A stretch of 64,000 nt of DNA from Bacteroides sp. (GTDB lineage Bacteria > Bacteroidota > Bacteroidia > Bacteroidales > Bacteroidaceae), in contig NZ_JAQVBV010000009.1 of NCBI RefSeq assembly GCF_028690125.1, forward strand, positions 62,001-126,000. Reading direction: 5' to 3'. The position numbers were made by a program, and so were the translations under genes. Every line of letters begins with the position of its first letter. The first letter of the stretch is position 1. The notes beneath the pieces were generated by a model that ran no database searches, was not told the DNA's origin, and worked only from the letters and a program-made list of their open reading frames with translations. Of the stretch, positions 1-9,986 are shown in pieces.

Positions 1-21
1 TCAAAAAATCAAGAGAGCTAT

Positions 22-1506
22 TTAAATATTCGGGTTAGCATTTGTTTCCTTATCCGGAATGGCATACAAATAGTAAGTGCTATTTGGAGTAAATGGTTTT
101 TTGTTAGGGAACTTAAGGAACCAATGTCCCAACGGATTACGTTTAGCAAAAGTACCGTCTTCCTGCAAACAATCAACCTGGGTCTTTTGTACTTCTTCCG
201 ATAGAGCAGTACGTTCTACTGCTTGCTGTGTACGAAGTACATCAGTAATGCCAAATCCTTCTCCCCAAAGTTCACGACGACGTTCCATCAGAATTTCTTT
301 GATCACATCGTTTTCGGATTTACCGGTCAGATCGTAATCACCTACTCCACGTGCTTGGCGCAATGCATTCAACGGTATGATAGCTTGCTGCAATGCTACT
401 CCGTCACGAACTTTTGCTTCCGCTTCTATCAGATACATTTCAGCAGCACGCATCAGTACGATATCAGCTGTATCATCTGCGCGCATTTGAAATTTCTTAT
501 ATCCCAAGTAACCTTCACGCATCCATTGAAACAGGGGTAGACGAATATCTCCCTCCGTAAATGTATCTTTCAAATGAGGATCTGCCATAAAACTACTATA
601 TCCACCAACATATATCGGATCTAAATACAAAAAGTTATAACTCGCATCCGATTGAGAAGGAATCTGCGGAAACCCCCATATCCATTCCTTATTGGATACG
701 TTATTAAAACCTCCATATTCAGCCGTAGTTGTCATTAACGAATATCCTTCGCGGGCAGCTTCCGCCGCTTTTGCAGCTTCTCCCCATTGTCCGGTCAATA
801 AATAAGCACGAGCTAAAAGCCCATTGATGACTGCCGTATTGGGTTTAAACTTCTGAATATCGCCACCACGAGCATAATTCTTGAGATAATCTTGCGCCAG
901 ATTCAAATCGTCAAAGATACGCTGATACACTTGTGCTACAGATGACTTTCCTTTTGGCACTGAGGTATAGGTATTAGGTTCTGTATAAATAGGAACGCAA
1001 GAAGCGTCTTTATCCTTCAGATAAGTAAACTGATAATGTTGCACCAAATGCAAATAACAAAATGCCCGCAAAACCAGTGCTTGTCCTTGTGACTGTCGGA
1101 GTTTTTCCGAGTCACCTTTTATAGAAATAGCTATATTACAGTTATCAATCGTCTTATACATCAGATACCAGGCAAATGCAGTTCTATTGTTGGAAGGAAT
1201 TGCCACATCATTAAACTGGTATGAAGAATTGAAACCGTATTTCGGACGGGAAACAACATCACTCGCCATCATATCATCCTGACATTGAAGGGCGCGATAA
1301 CCAACATTGGCAAGCGTACTGGTATATTCAAACAAGTTATACCATGCACCATTAAAAAGCGCTTCTGCATTTCCCGGAACAGGAACTTTATCAGAATCTA
1401 CCGCATCTGTAGGGTCTGTATTCAAGAAACTACTGCTGCAACTCGTCACCAGAAAGAGTCCGGCAACCGCTGCCAAAATGGATTTTATTTTTATCTTTTT
1501 CATCAT
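22..1506 (-). CDS. SusD/RagB-family outer-membrane lipoprotein
   Basis: This is a surface nutrient-binding lipoprotein that would sit as a lid over its SusC-type partner. The 494-residue product starts with Lys-rich residues, a hydrophobic stretch and the lipobox LVTSC at about residues 19-23. TPR-like helical segments follow, including the LRAFCYLHLVQHY region near residue 145 that is typical of RagB/SusD proteins, and the C-terminal RRRELWGEGFG motif is also characteristic. Length is normal for the family. It lies 11 bp downstream of the SusC-type gene and is surely co-transcribed with it. No glycoside hydrolase, sulfatase, ECF sigma or hybrid sensor accompanies the pair, so the ligand cannot be predicted. 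The family call is secure; the substrate is unknown. Confidence 0.95.
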   Translation of the reverse strand: MMKKIKIKSILAAVAGLFLVTSCSSSFLNTDPTDAVDSDKVPVPGNAEALFNGAWYNLFEYTSTLANVGYRALQCQDDMMASDVVSRPKYGFNSSYQFNDVAIPSNNRTAFAWYLMYKTIDNCNIAISIKGDSEKLRQSQGQALVLRAFCYLHLVQHYQFTYLKDKDASCVPIYTEPNTYTSVPKGKSSVAQVYQRIFDDLNLAQDYLKNYARGGDIQKFKPNTAVINGLLARAYLLTGQWGEAAKAAEAAREGYSLMTTTAEYGGFNNVSNKEWIWGFPQIPSQSDASYNFLYLDPIYVGGYSSFMADPHLKDTFTEGDIRLPLFQWMREGYLGYKKFQMRADDTADIVLMRAAEMYLIEAEAKVRDGVALQQAIIPLNALRQARGVGDYDLTGKSENDVIKEILMERRRELWGEGFGITDVLRTQQAVERTALSEEVQKTQVDCLQEDGTFAKRNPLGHWFLKFPNKKPFTPNSTYYLYAIPDKETNANPNI

Positions 1507-1517
1507 TTATATTGCAT

Positions 1518-4500
1518 TTAAAAAGAAACATTAATACCACCGGAAATGGTTCGCATAGCCGGATAGCGGTAATAAGTGATACCTGTAATTCCCTGTTCAG
1601 GGTCTAATCCCTGATTCCGATGAATCGTGAATAGATTATCTCCTTGTACATATACCTGCACTTCTCCTAAAGCAAGTCTGTTAATCCATTGTTTGGGCAA
1701 TGTATAAGAAAGTGTCAGATTCTTTAGACGCATATAGGAGTTATTCTGCAAGAAACGAGTAGAAGTCGAATTCCAATTGTTAGAAGTTGTACTCAAAGCC
1801 GGCACATCTGTATATTGGTTTTCAGGAGTCCACCGCCTTAGAATTTCTGTAGACCAATCACGTCCTTCCAAACTACCATTGTGTAGAATCATTGTTATAT
1901 CACGATTGTAGATATATCCACCAATGCTATATGCAAAGACTGCCGAAAGATCAATACCTTTCCATGAAAGTGAAGTATTGAACCCACCATATACTTTTGG
2001 GAGCGAAGATTTATTAATGTAATAATCACTTGCTTTAGAATAATCGTTGGTAGTAGTACGACCTATTACATTATCATTGGCGTCTTTAAGATTTTGATAC
2101 CACAATGGATCTCCGTTTTCGGGATTCACTCCCGCCCACTCTTTCATATAGAAGTCATAAACCGAACGACCTACTTGCAATTTATTCACTCCGCTTTGAG
2201 GCATATCCTTCAATGGAAGTTCAGTTACCTTGTTCTTATAGTGAGTCAAATTTATACCGAGCTTCCAAACCCAACCGTTTTGATTGATAATGGTTCCATT
2301 CAGTACCAATTCAATACCAGTATTTTTCAACGCTCCCACATTCTCATCAATCGTGTTATATCCCAGAGAAGGTGCTATCGGGCGGGCATATAACAAATCT
2401 TTCGAACGTCGTTGAAAAAAATCAAACGACCCTGAGAAACGGTTGTTGAACAGAGAAAAGTCAAGACCTAAATTAAAGTTCAGGTTAGTCTCCCATTTCA
2501 AGTTAGGAGTTGCCATACGACTTGAAACCAGCGCATTCTCACCCAGATTTGAAACAATTGCATAAAGTCCTTTGCTTGCATAATACGTACCCAGATTATC
2601 ATTACCCTGTGCACCATAACTCATTTTTAAAGTTAATGCAGACAACCAGTCGGTAGTAGCTAACATAAAACTCTCACGGTCTATACGCCAGGATGCACCT
2701 AATGACCAGAAGTTACCCCAACGTGTTCCAGGGGCAAACCGGGAAGAACCGTCGCGGCGGTAAGAAGCCGAGAAGAAATATTTATTCTGATAATCATATA
2801 ATAACTGTGACAGATAACCTACCAATGCGTAATCTATGCGATACCCCGACCCTCCTGTCAGTTGAGAACCAACTACCAATTCCGGCATATCAGGTTGTGA
2901 CATTTTTGAACGGGAAGCTGTCAGTTCATCATAACGATAAGAATAGGCTTCCATTCCCGCCAGAATATTGAAATGATGATCACCAATCGTTTTATCGTAA
3001 GTGGCAATATTATTCCAAGTCCAGGAGAAAGTCCTCGAATTAAGGCGACTTGCTCCACCACCGTTTATGGCTGCGGGACCCAATTTGATATTCGTATAAT
3101 CTAATGTATTATAGTTGATCAAATCGAAGTTGAAACTCGTCTTGAACTTCAGTCCTTCGATAATAGTTGCTTCCAGAAACGTACGACCGGAGAATTCATC
3201 TTTCATCCGTTCGGACTTATCCGTTGGTAATGTAGCTGGTAAGTTCCAGTTTGCCATGGATCCTGAAGGACGATATGAACCGAAATCATAAATATGATCA
3301 CCTTTTTCATCCAACCGATAGCTTCCGTCAGCATTTCTTTCATAAATAGGATAAAAACCGGGCATCGTACGTCCCGCAGTAATCACATTACTGGTTTTGG
3401 AGTCTGAAGATACCGGATAATTTTGCATCGAATGGGCAAAACTTAAGTTAATACCCCCCTTCAACCAAGAAGTCATTTCACTTGTTACATTGGAACGCAA
3501 ATTGAAACGTTGATAACCGGATTCGAGTGCAATACCTTTATCATTCAGATATCCTGCCGAGAAAAAGTATTGATTGGATTTACCACCACCGGACACGCTC
3601 AAATTCAGCTCCGTTCGAAGAGCCTGTTGCTCCATGGCATCACTCCAACTGGAATTCCACAACGGACGTGCACCATTCACTAGTTTACCATCTGTACCGA
3701 CAGGTTGAGAATATTGCGGACCATAAGGATTCGGACCGTCTCCCATCAACTTGGTAACCAAATCTTTGGAAGCCTGTATAGCTGCAGTTGCAAGGGTATA
3801 ATCGGAACTACTAGCATATTGATTTCTAAGTGCCTCCCAATATAGTTCAAAATATTGATTAGTACTGACACGGTCGTAATCACGGACAGCACGATTGGAA
3901 CCTCCCAAAGTAGCTTTTATCTTTACTGTTGGTTTAGACTCCTGCTGACCTTGTTTCGTTGTGATAATAATTACACCGTTAGCACCACGCGAACCATACA
4001 AAGCAGCAGAGGCAGCATCTTTCAATACTGTCATAGAAGCTATATCATCGGGATTAATAGAATTGACACTACCATCGAACGGAACCCCATCTACTACATA
4101 TAGCGGAGCACTGGAAGCATTGATAGAACCGATACCGCGAATACGGATCTCTGCGTCGGTACCCGGCTGACCGCTGGCTGCACTAGCCTGCACCCCGGAT
4201 ACTGTCCCCTCAAGTACACGTGAGATACTTGAAGTTTGGAGTTTTTCAATTTCTCCGGCTTTCATCATTGAAGCCGCTCCTGTAAAACTATACTTTTTGG
4301 CCGTAGCGTATGCTACCACCATCACTTCGTCCAGCTCTTTGCTTTCCGCTTCCATAGTAACATTAATCGTGTTTCGGCGGTCCACTGCTTGTTCAACAGT
4401 TCTCAAACCGACAAATCGAAATATCAATGTTCCATTCGCCGGAACTTCAATTGAATATTTTCCATCAATATTGGTGATTGTACCGGTAGAAGCACCTTTT

Positions 4501-4643
4501 ACTTGCACAGAAACCCCCGGTAAAGGTTCACCGTCAGAGCTAACCGTACCCGTTACACGTCTTTCTTGCTGTACTCCCGCATATACTATATTTCCCGCAC
4601 AGAGCAAAAGAAACACTATTAATAGACGTAAATAGATTCTCAT
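1518..4643 (-). CDS. SusC/RagA-family TonB-dependent transporter
   Basis: This is an outer-membrane TonB-dependent importer of the SusC type, 1041 residues. It has a signal peptide (residues 1-22, ending VYAG), a carboxypeptidase-regulatory-like domain (about 28-105), a plug with the RIRGIGSINASSAPLYVVDG signature near 165-187, and a long beta-barrel ending in Phe as usual for outer-membrane proteins. There is no N-terminal STN domain, so signalling to an anti-sigma factor is not expected. It is first in a two-gene unit with the SusD-like gene. The upstream gap (4644-4801) is shared with the divergent DUF4421 gene. I cannot infer the transported nutrient: neighbours concern biotin, not glycans. 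Confidence 0.96.
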   Translation of the reverse strand: MRIYLRLLIVFLLLCAGNIVYAGVQQERRVTGTVSSDGEPLPGVSVQVKGASTGTITNIDGKYSIEVPANGTLIFRFVGLRTVEQAVDRRNTINVTMEAESKELDEVMVVAYATAKKYSFTGAASMMKAGEIEKLQTSSISRVLEGTVSGVQASAASGQPGTDAEIRIRGIGSINASSAPLYVVDGVPFDGSVNSINPDDIASMTVLKDAASAALYGSRGANGVIIITTKQGQQESKPTVKIKATLGGSNRAVRDYDRVSTNQYFELYWEALRNQYASSSDYTLATAAIQASKDLVTKLMGDGPNPYGPQYSQPVGTDGKLVNGARPLWNSSWSDAMEQQALRTELNLSVSGGGKSNQYFFSAGYLNDKGIALESGYQRFNLRSNVTSEMTSWLKGGINLSFAHSMQNYPVSSDSKTSNVITAGRTMPGFYPIYERNADGSYRLDEKGDHIYDFGSYRPSGSMANWNLPATLPTDKSERMKDEFSGRTFLEATIIEGLKFKTSFNFDLINYNTLDYTNIKLGPAAINGGGASRLNSRTFSWTWNNIATYDKTIGDHHFNILAGMEAYSYRYDELTASRSKMSQPDMPELVVGSQLTGGSGYRIDYALVGYLSQLLYDYQNKYFFSASYRRDGSSRFAPGTRWGNFWSLGASWRIDRESFMLATTDWLSALTLKMSYGAQGNDNLGTYYASKGLYAIVSNLGENALVSSRMATPNLKWETNLNFNLGLDFSLFNNRFSGSFDFFQRRSKDLLYARPIAPSLGYNTIDENVGALKNTGIELVLNGTIINQNGWVWKLGINLTHYKNKVTELPLKDMPQSGVNKLQVGRSVYDFYMKEWAGVNPENGDPLWYQNLKDANDNVIGRTTTNDYSKASDYYINKSSLPKVYGGFNTSLSWKGIDLSAVFAYSIGGYIYNRDITMILHNGSLEGRDWSTEILRRWTPENQYTDVPALSTTSNNWNSTSTRFLQNNSYMRLKNLTLSYTLPKQWINRLALGEVQVYVQGDNLFTIHRNQGLDPEQGITGITYYRYPAMRTISGGINVSF

Positions 4644-4801
4644 AATTTTGTGGTTTAGGATTTATTTGCTTGCTGTAACTAACAGTGCAGTTAAGTTTTT
4701 TGTTTAGGAAACAAAACATTTTTTAGATGATTATTAGCATAAATCCAAGAAAGGTCGTACTTTCGTAAAACGAATTAAGCCCAACTGGCAAAAAGAATCA
4801 C

Positions 4802-5908
4802 ATGATAAAACGGTTTGTTCTTTATCTTTTTCTATTTATGTCGTTCTCCCTACAGGCTCAGACTGAGAGGAAGGATACACTTGTCTGCAACAGTGAACAA
4901 ACAGATACCATCCCTGCCAAATTCGGAACTATTAAAAGAGTTATCAAGAAGTTCCTGAATTTGAGTGATTTTGATACAATTTATATCAGTCCTAATCGTT
5001 ACAATTACGCACTAATGGTCACTCATTTCAGTAATTTCGAATATTATTCCGTCACCAGCAATCAGCCTCATCCGCAGAAACTGAGTTTCTCACCCAATCC
5101 TCACAATAAGATCGGACTTTACTTCGGTTGGCGATGGATTTTTCTTGGGTGGTCTTTCGACGTAGATGATATCTATCGGGAGACAAAGCGTAAGAATAAA
5201 GGGACTGAATTCGACCTGAGTCTTTATAGTTCCAAATTTGGTGTGGATATCTTCTACCGCCGTACGGGTAACAATTATAAAATTCATAAAATTAAAGGAT
5301 TCCCGCAAGAAATTCCAACAAACTATACAGCCAACTTTAATGGAATGACAATGGATATAAAAGGATTGAATCTATACTATATATTTAATAATCGCAGATT
5401 CTCCTATCCGGCAGCTTTCAGTCAATCAACCAATCAACGTCTTAACGCTGGTTCATTCATTGCCGGTTTTTCAATCTCCAAGCACAATCTGGATTTTGAA
5501 TATACACAACTGCCGGAAATTCTTCAAAAGTATATGAACTCCGGAATGAAAGTACAAAAAATTAAATATACAAATGCCAACATCAGTTTCGGCTACGCCT
5601 ACAACTGGGTCTTTGCACGTAACTGCCTGGCTTGTCTTTCTCTCACTCCTGCCATTGCTTATAAAGCATCCGACGTAGATGCAGAAGTCCGCGAAGGAAA
5701 AAAATGGTATGGCAAATTTAATCTGGATTTTCTTATTCGCGCCGGTATTGTCTACAACAATGGAAAATACTTTGTAGGCACTTCATTTGTCGGAAAGAAC
5801 TATAATTATCATCGTGACAATTTCTCTCTCGACAATGGTTTCGGGACACTTCAGATATATGCGGGATTCAATTTCAATCTACGCAAGCAGTATCGGAAAA
5901 ATAAATAA
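4802..5908 (+). CDS. DUF4421-family secreted protein
   Basis: This 368-residue protein has a cleavable signal peptide (residues 1-20, ending SLQAQ). The rest is rich in aromatic residues and alternating beta-strand patterns (for example NKIGLYFGWRWIFLGWSFD near residue 102), consistent with a small outer-membrane beta-barrel. I recognise it as DUF4421, a Bacteroidota family of unknown function. A weak promoter match (TACTTTCG) lies near 4757. It ends 57 bp before bioBA but is separated from it by a strong promoter, so it is probably not essential to the biotin operon. Its role is unknown; a link with biotin is only positional. Confidence 0.8.
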   Translation: MIKRFVLYLFLFMSFSLQAQTERKDTLVCNSEQTDTIPAKFGTIKRVIKKFLNLSDFDTIYISPNRYNYALMVTHFSNFEYYSVTSNQPHPQKLSFSPNPHNKIGLYFGWRWIFLGWSFDVDDIYRETKRKNKGTEFDLSLYSSKFGVDIFYRRTGNNYKIHKIKGFPQEIPTNYTANFNGMTMDIKGLNLYYIFNNRRFSYPAAFSQSTNQRLNAGSFIAGFSISKHNLDFEYTQLPEILQKYMNSGMKVQKIKYTNANISFGYAYNWVFARNCLACLSLTPAIAYKASDVDAEVREGKKWYGKFNLDFLIRAGIVYNNGKYFVGTSFVGKNYNYHRDNFSLDNGFGTLQIYAGFNFNLRKQYRKNK

Positions 5909-5911
5909 AGA

Positions 5912-5942
5912 TTTGCTTATCCGTAGATTCTTTGTACATTTG
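5912..5942 (+). promoter_or_regulatory. Bacteroides-type promoter of bioBA
   Basis: TTTG at 5912-5915 is followed by exactly 19 bp and then TACATTTG at 5935-5942, matching the Bacteroides sigma-ABfr consensus TTTG/TAnnTTTG. Transcription would start near 5949, leaving a short leader of about 17 nt before the ATG at 5966. This favours translation from 5966 rather than only from 6161. Confidence 0.8.
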
Positions 5943-5965
5943 TCACGTTCTATTAAAAAAAGGAC

Positions 5966-8386
5966 ATGAACCTGATGAAGAAACAATATCCCATAAACAC
6001 TACACGTACTCTTTCCCGTTTCCAATACTGGGGCAGAAAGAACTATGCTGCTTTTGCTAGTTTGGGACGTGAATTTCAGATTGGTCATCTACATACCAAT
6101 GTGATAGATATTGCACTTCTGAAACAGGATGTCAAAGTAACTATCTCATCCCAAACATTTATGACACTTAAAGAAATCAAAGACCAGGTATTGGCAGGGA
6201 TCGACATATCGCCCGAGCAAGCTGCCTGGCTTGCCAACATGGCGGATGGCGATGCGCTCTACGCTGCCGCACACGAGATTACTGTCGCACGTGCTTCACA
6301 CGAATTCGACATGTGTTCCATCATTAATGCCAAGTCCGGCAAGTGCCCGGAAAACTGTAAATGGTGTGCACAATCCTCCCAGTATCAGACCAAGGCCGAT
6401 ATTTACGATCTCCTCCCCGCAGAAGAATGCCTCCGACAGGCAAAATACAACGAAAATCAAGACGTCAATCGTTTCTCTCTGGTCACGAGCGGACGAAAAC
6501 CTTCTCCCAAACAGATTACTCAACTTTGTGATACAGTAAGTCATATTCGAAAACATTCGTCTATTCAACTTTGCGCTTCTTTAGGCTTACTCAATGAAGA
6601 TGAATTAAAGGCACTTCATGACGCAGGTATTACCCGTTATCACTGTAATCTGGAAACAGCTCCCTCCTACTTTCCGCAACTTTGTTCCACTCATACGCAA
6701 GAACAGAAATTGGCAACTCTTGAGGCTGCACGCCGGGTAGGTATGGATATTTGCTGTGGAGGTATCATCGGTATGGGTGAAACGTTGGAACAACGTATTG
6801 AATTTGCTTTTGCTCTTGCAAAACTCAATGTTCAGTCTATTCCTATCAACCTGTTAAGTCCTATACCGGGTACTCCGCTCGAAGCAGAACAACCTTTACG
6901 TGAAGAAGAAATATTAAGGACTATTGCATTATTCCGGTTCATTAATCCCACGGCATTTCTGCGTTTTGCGGGAGGACGTTCGCAACTCAGCAAAGAAGCT
7001 ATGCAAAAAGCATTGTATATAGGGATCAATTCGGCGATTGTCGGTGATTTGCTCACTACTCTAGGCTCTAAAGTATCGGATGATAAACAATTGATCCTGA
7101 AAGAAGGCTATCATTTTGCCGATTCACAATTCGATCGGGAACATTTGTGGCATCCTTATACTTCTACAACGGACCCGCTTCCTGTGTATAAAGTGAAACG
7201 GGCAGATGGTGCAACCATCACACTGGAAAGCGGACAGGAACTGATTGAAGGAATGTCTTCCTGGTGGTGTGCAGTGCATGGATATAACCATCCGGTACTC
7301 AATCAGGCAGCGAAAGATCAGTTAGATAAAATGTCTCATGTCATGTTCGGAGGATTGACACACAATCCGGCAATAGAATTAGGTAAGTTACTACTTCCCT
7401 TGGTTCCCCCTTCTATGCAGAAGATTTTCTATGCAGATTCGGGATCGGTAGCGGTTGAAGTCGCTATGAAAATGGCTGTTCAGTATTGGTATGCTGCAGG
7501 AAAATCCGAGAAAAACAATTTCGTAACAATCCGATCCGGTTATCATGGAGACACGTGGAATGCCATGTCCGTTTGTGATCCGGTCACCGGAATGCACAAT
7601 CTATTCGGAACGTCTCTTCCGATTCGTTATTTTGTTCCTTCCCCTGTTTCTAAATTTGGGAAAGAGTGGCAGCCGGCAGATATTGAACCGTTACGAAAAG
7701 TGATTGAAGAGCATTCCAATGATTTGGCAGCACTGATTCTGGAACCGATTGTTCAAGGAGCAGGTGGTATGCGGTTCTATCATCCACAATATCTGAAAGA
7801 GGCCTCCCGCCTTTGCCGGAAACATAATATTCTGGTTATTTTCGATGAAATAGCTACGGGATTCGGACGTACCGGGAAACTCTTTGCGTGGGAACATGCT
7901 CAGGTAGAACCGGATATTATGTGTATCGGCAAGGCACTGACAGGAGGTTATATGACACTATCTGCTGTATTGGCTAGTAACCGGATAGCCGATACAATCT
8001 CTAATCATGCACCGGGAGCCTTTATGCACGGACCTACTTTTATGGGTAATCCGCTTGCTTGTGCCGTGGCTTGTGCTTCCGTACAGTTATTAATAGATTC
8101 CGGTTGGCAGGAGAATGTAAAACGAATAGAAGCACAATTGAACGAAGAATTAGCACCCGCTCGCAAACTTCAGCAAGTAGCCGATGTACGAGTATTGGGA
8201 GCTATCGGAGTCATTGAAACCAAACAGCCCGTAAATATGGCGTATATGCAACGTCGTTTTGTTGAAGAAGGAATCTGGGTACGTCCATTTGGAAAACTCG
8301 TTTATTTGATGCCTCCATTTATTATCACTGACTCTCAATTAAGTAAACTGACCTCCGGATTGCTTAAGATAGTAAAAGAGATGTAG
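5966..8386 (+). CDS. bioBA: BioB-BioA fusion: biotin synthase / DAPA aminotransferase
   Basis: One 806-residue chain joins two biotin enzymes. Residues about 66-380 are the radical-SAM biotin synthase, with the CxxxCxxC cluster motif at Cys127, Cys131 and Cys134 (KCPENCKWC). Residues about 385-806 are the PLP-dependent 7,8-diaminopelargonate aminotransferase ([14 protein letters not shown] and the PLP lysine in GKALTGG near residue 656). BioA acts before BioD and BioB acts last, so the fusion joins the second and final steps of ring assembly. The first 65 residues are not part of BioB: they form an extra module with [19 protein letters not shown]. An internal ATG at 6161 would give a conventional BioB start, but the promoter favours 5966. 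It is the first gene of the biotin cluster. Confidence 0.95.
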   Translation: MNLMKKQYPINTTRTLSRFQYWGRKNYAAFASLGREFQIGHLHTNVIDIALLKQDVKVTISSQTFMTLKEIKDQVLAGIDISPEQAAWLANMADGDALYAAAHEITVARASHEFDMCSIINAKSGKCPENCKWCAQSSQYQTKADIYDLLPAEECLRQAKYNENQDVNRFSLVTSGRKPSPKQITQLCDTVSHIRKHSSIQLCASLGLLNEDELKALHDAGITRYHCNLETAPSYFPQLCSTHTQEQKLATLEAARRVGMDICCGGIIGMGETLEQRIEFAFALAKLNVQSIPINLLSPIPGTPLEAEQPLREEEILRTIALFRFINPTAFLRFAGGRSQLSKEAMQKALYIGINSAIVGDLLTTLGSKVSDDKQLILKEGYHFADSQFDREHLWHPYTSTTDPLPVYKVKRADGATITLESGQELIEGMSSWWCAVHGYNHPVLNQAAKDQLDKMSHVMFGGLTHNPAIELGKLLLPLVPPSMQKIFYADSGSVAVEVAMKMAVQYWYAAGKSEKNNFVTIRSGYHGDTWNAMSVCDPVTGMHNLFGTSLPIRYFVPSPVSKFGKEWQPADIEPLRKVIEEHSNDLAALILEPIVQGAGGMRFYHPQYLKEASRLCRKHNILVIFDEIATGFGRTGKLFAWEHAQVEPDIMCIGKALTGGYMTLSAVLASNRIADTISNHAPGAFMHGPTFMGNPLACAVACASVQLLIDSGWQENVKRIEAQLNEELAPARKLQQVADVRVLGAIGVIETKQPVNMAYMQRRFVEEGIWVRPFGKLVYLMPPFIITDSQLSKLTSGLLKIVKEM

Positions 8387-8467
8387 GAGACGATAAAAGC
8401 TATGTGTATTAAAAACTATTTTAATCAATTGGTATCATTAACTCATAACCTCATAAATAAGTGTAGT

Positions 8468-8641
8468 CTATTTATTATGCCCCGGAGTGTAATATTTAGC
8501 CGACTTACTTCCTGTTACCTTCTTAACTTGTCCGGGAGGTATCGACTTCTCTTTATGAGGTTTTACTCTTACAGATACACACGATACAGTACTTAAGCAC
8601 AGAGTTATAGCAAATAGAATTAAAAGCAACCTAGATTTCAT
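8468..8641 (-). CDS. Small lipoprotein, 57 residues, antisense within biotin cluster
   Basis: This short gene encodes 57 residues: a Lys/Arg start, a hydrophobic stretch (LLLILFAITLCL), a Cys at residue 21 (STVSC) fitting a loose lipobox, then a small basic tail (KPHKEKSIPPGQVKKVTGSK, ending AKYYTPGHNK). Similar tiny lipoproteins are common in Bacteroides and are sometimes labelled, without good support, as a quinol oxidase subunit. The start at 8641 is the only ATG giving a signal sequence. A near-consensus promoter box (TATATTCG on the minus strand) lies just upstream. It sits between bioBA and bioF but on the opposite strand, so those two genes need separate transcription or read-through. 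Function unknown. Confidence 0.75.
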   Translation of the reverse strand: MKSRLLLILFAITLCLSTVSCVSVRVKPHKEKSIPPGQVKKVTGSKSAKYYTPGHNK

Positions 8642-8822
8642 AATTTTATGAGTTTAATAAAACGAATATAGTAAAATAACCCTGAATGAGCATGATTGTT
8701 CATGTTACAAGAAATGGTTCAGAAGTAATATAGATATGATTTTGAGATCAACTAATAACCAGAGTATAGAAAAAAACTAGTTATGCTAATGAATATTTAT
8801 TAATTATGTAAAAAGCTATCAT

Positions 8823-9986
8823 ATGAGTGATTTTATCAATTCAATACAACTAGAATTACAAACCTTAAAAGAGAAAAGGAATTTCCGCTGCCTTCCTCAA
8901 CTTATTCACGACAAGAGAGAAGTTGAAGTGAACGGACAGCGAATGCTGAACCTCTCTTCCAATGATTATTTGGGGCTAGCGAACGACTTATCTCTAAGAA
9001 ATGACTTTTTAGGAACCTTAACTCCTCAAACATTTCTGCCAACTTCCTCTTCTTCACGTCTACTGACAGGCAATTTTACTGCCTATCAAGAATTGGAACA
9101 ACAATTAGCAGATATGTTTGGTACAGAAAGTGCATTAGTATTCAATAGCGGTTATCATGCAAATACCGGAATTCTTCCGGCTATCAGTGATATCAATACA
9201 TTGATTTTGGCAGATAAATTAGTTCACGCCAGCCTGATAGATGGTATCCGTCTATCAGCAGCAAAGTGTATTCGGTATCGGCACAATGACTTAACACAAT
9301 TGAAAAGATTAATAGAAGGAAATCACAATCACTTTGATAAAATCATCATCGTTACCGAAAGCATCTTCAGTATGGACGGTGACGAAGCAGATCTTTCAAC
9401 TTTAGTCAAGTTCAAACAGAACTATTCGAATGTCCTATTATATGTCGATGAAGCTCACGCTTTCGGTGTACGCGGAGAAAAAGGGTTAGGCTGTGCCGAA
9501 GAACAAAACTGTATAAACGATATAGATTTTCTGGTTGGAACTTTCGGAAAAGCAATCGCTTCTGTAGGTGCTTATGTCGCTTGTCGCAGTGTGATACGCG
9601 ATTACCTCATCAACAAGATGAGGACATTTATTTTCACAACAGCCCTCCCTCCTGTCAATGTGCAATGGACTTCTTTTATTTTAGAACGCTTATCCGGTTT
9701 TCAGGAAAAGAGACAACATTTACTGCAAATTAGCCGAAAGCTTAAAGAAGCACTCACTTGCAGAGAATATGTTTGCCCTTCTGTCAGCCACATTGTACCT
9801 ATGGTGGTAGGCGACAGCAAAGATGCTATACTCAAAGCAGAAGAACTTCAACGAAAAGGATTTTATGCTTTGCCTGTTCGCCCGCCGACAGTTCCTGAAG
9901 GGACTTCACGTATCCGTTTTTCATTAACAGCAGATATCACTGAGAAAGAAATGGATGAATTAACTAATTCTATTCTTAACAAATGA
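8823..9986 (+). CDS. bioF: 8-amino-7-oxononanoate synthase
   Basis: BioF condenses pimeloyl-ACP with alanine, releasing CO2, to give 8-amino-7-oxononanoate (KAPA). The 387-residue protein is a fold-type I PLP enzyme of the alpha-oxoamine synthase family. NLSSNDYLGLA is near residue 41, the ring-stacking histidine is in NSGYHANTG, VDEAHAFGVRG is near 209, and the PLP lysine is Lys243 in GTFGKAIASVGA. Length is normal. Its stop overlaps the start of bioG by four bases (ATGA), so the two are translationally coupled. The 436-bp gap from bioBA contains a gene on the other strand, so bioFG probably has its own promoter, though I see no strong consensus box. Confidence 0.95.
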   Translation: MSDFINSIQLELQTLKEKRNFRCLPQLIHDKREVEVNGQRMLNLSSNDYLGLANDLSLRNDFLGTLTPQTFLPTSSSSRLLTGNFTAYQELEQQLADMFGTESALVFNSGYHANTGILPAISDINTLILADKLVHASLIDGIRLSAAKCIRYRHNDLTQLKRLIEGNHNHFDKIIIVTESIFSMDGDEADLSTLVKFKQNYSNVLLYVDEAHAFGVRGEKGLGCAEEQNCINDIDFLVGTFGKAIASVGAYVACRSVIRDYLINKMRTFIFTTALPPVNVQWTSFILERLSGFQEKRQHLLQISRKLKEALTCREYVCPSVSHIVPMVVGDSKDAILKAEELQRKGFYALPVRPPTVPEGTSRIRFSLTADITEKEMDELTNSILNK

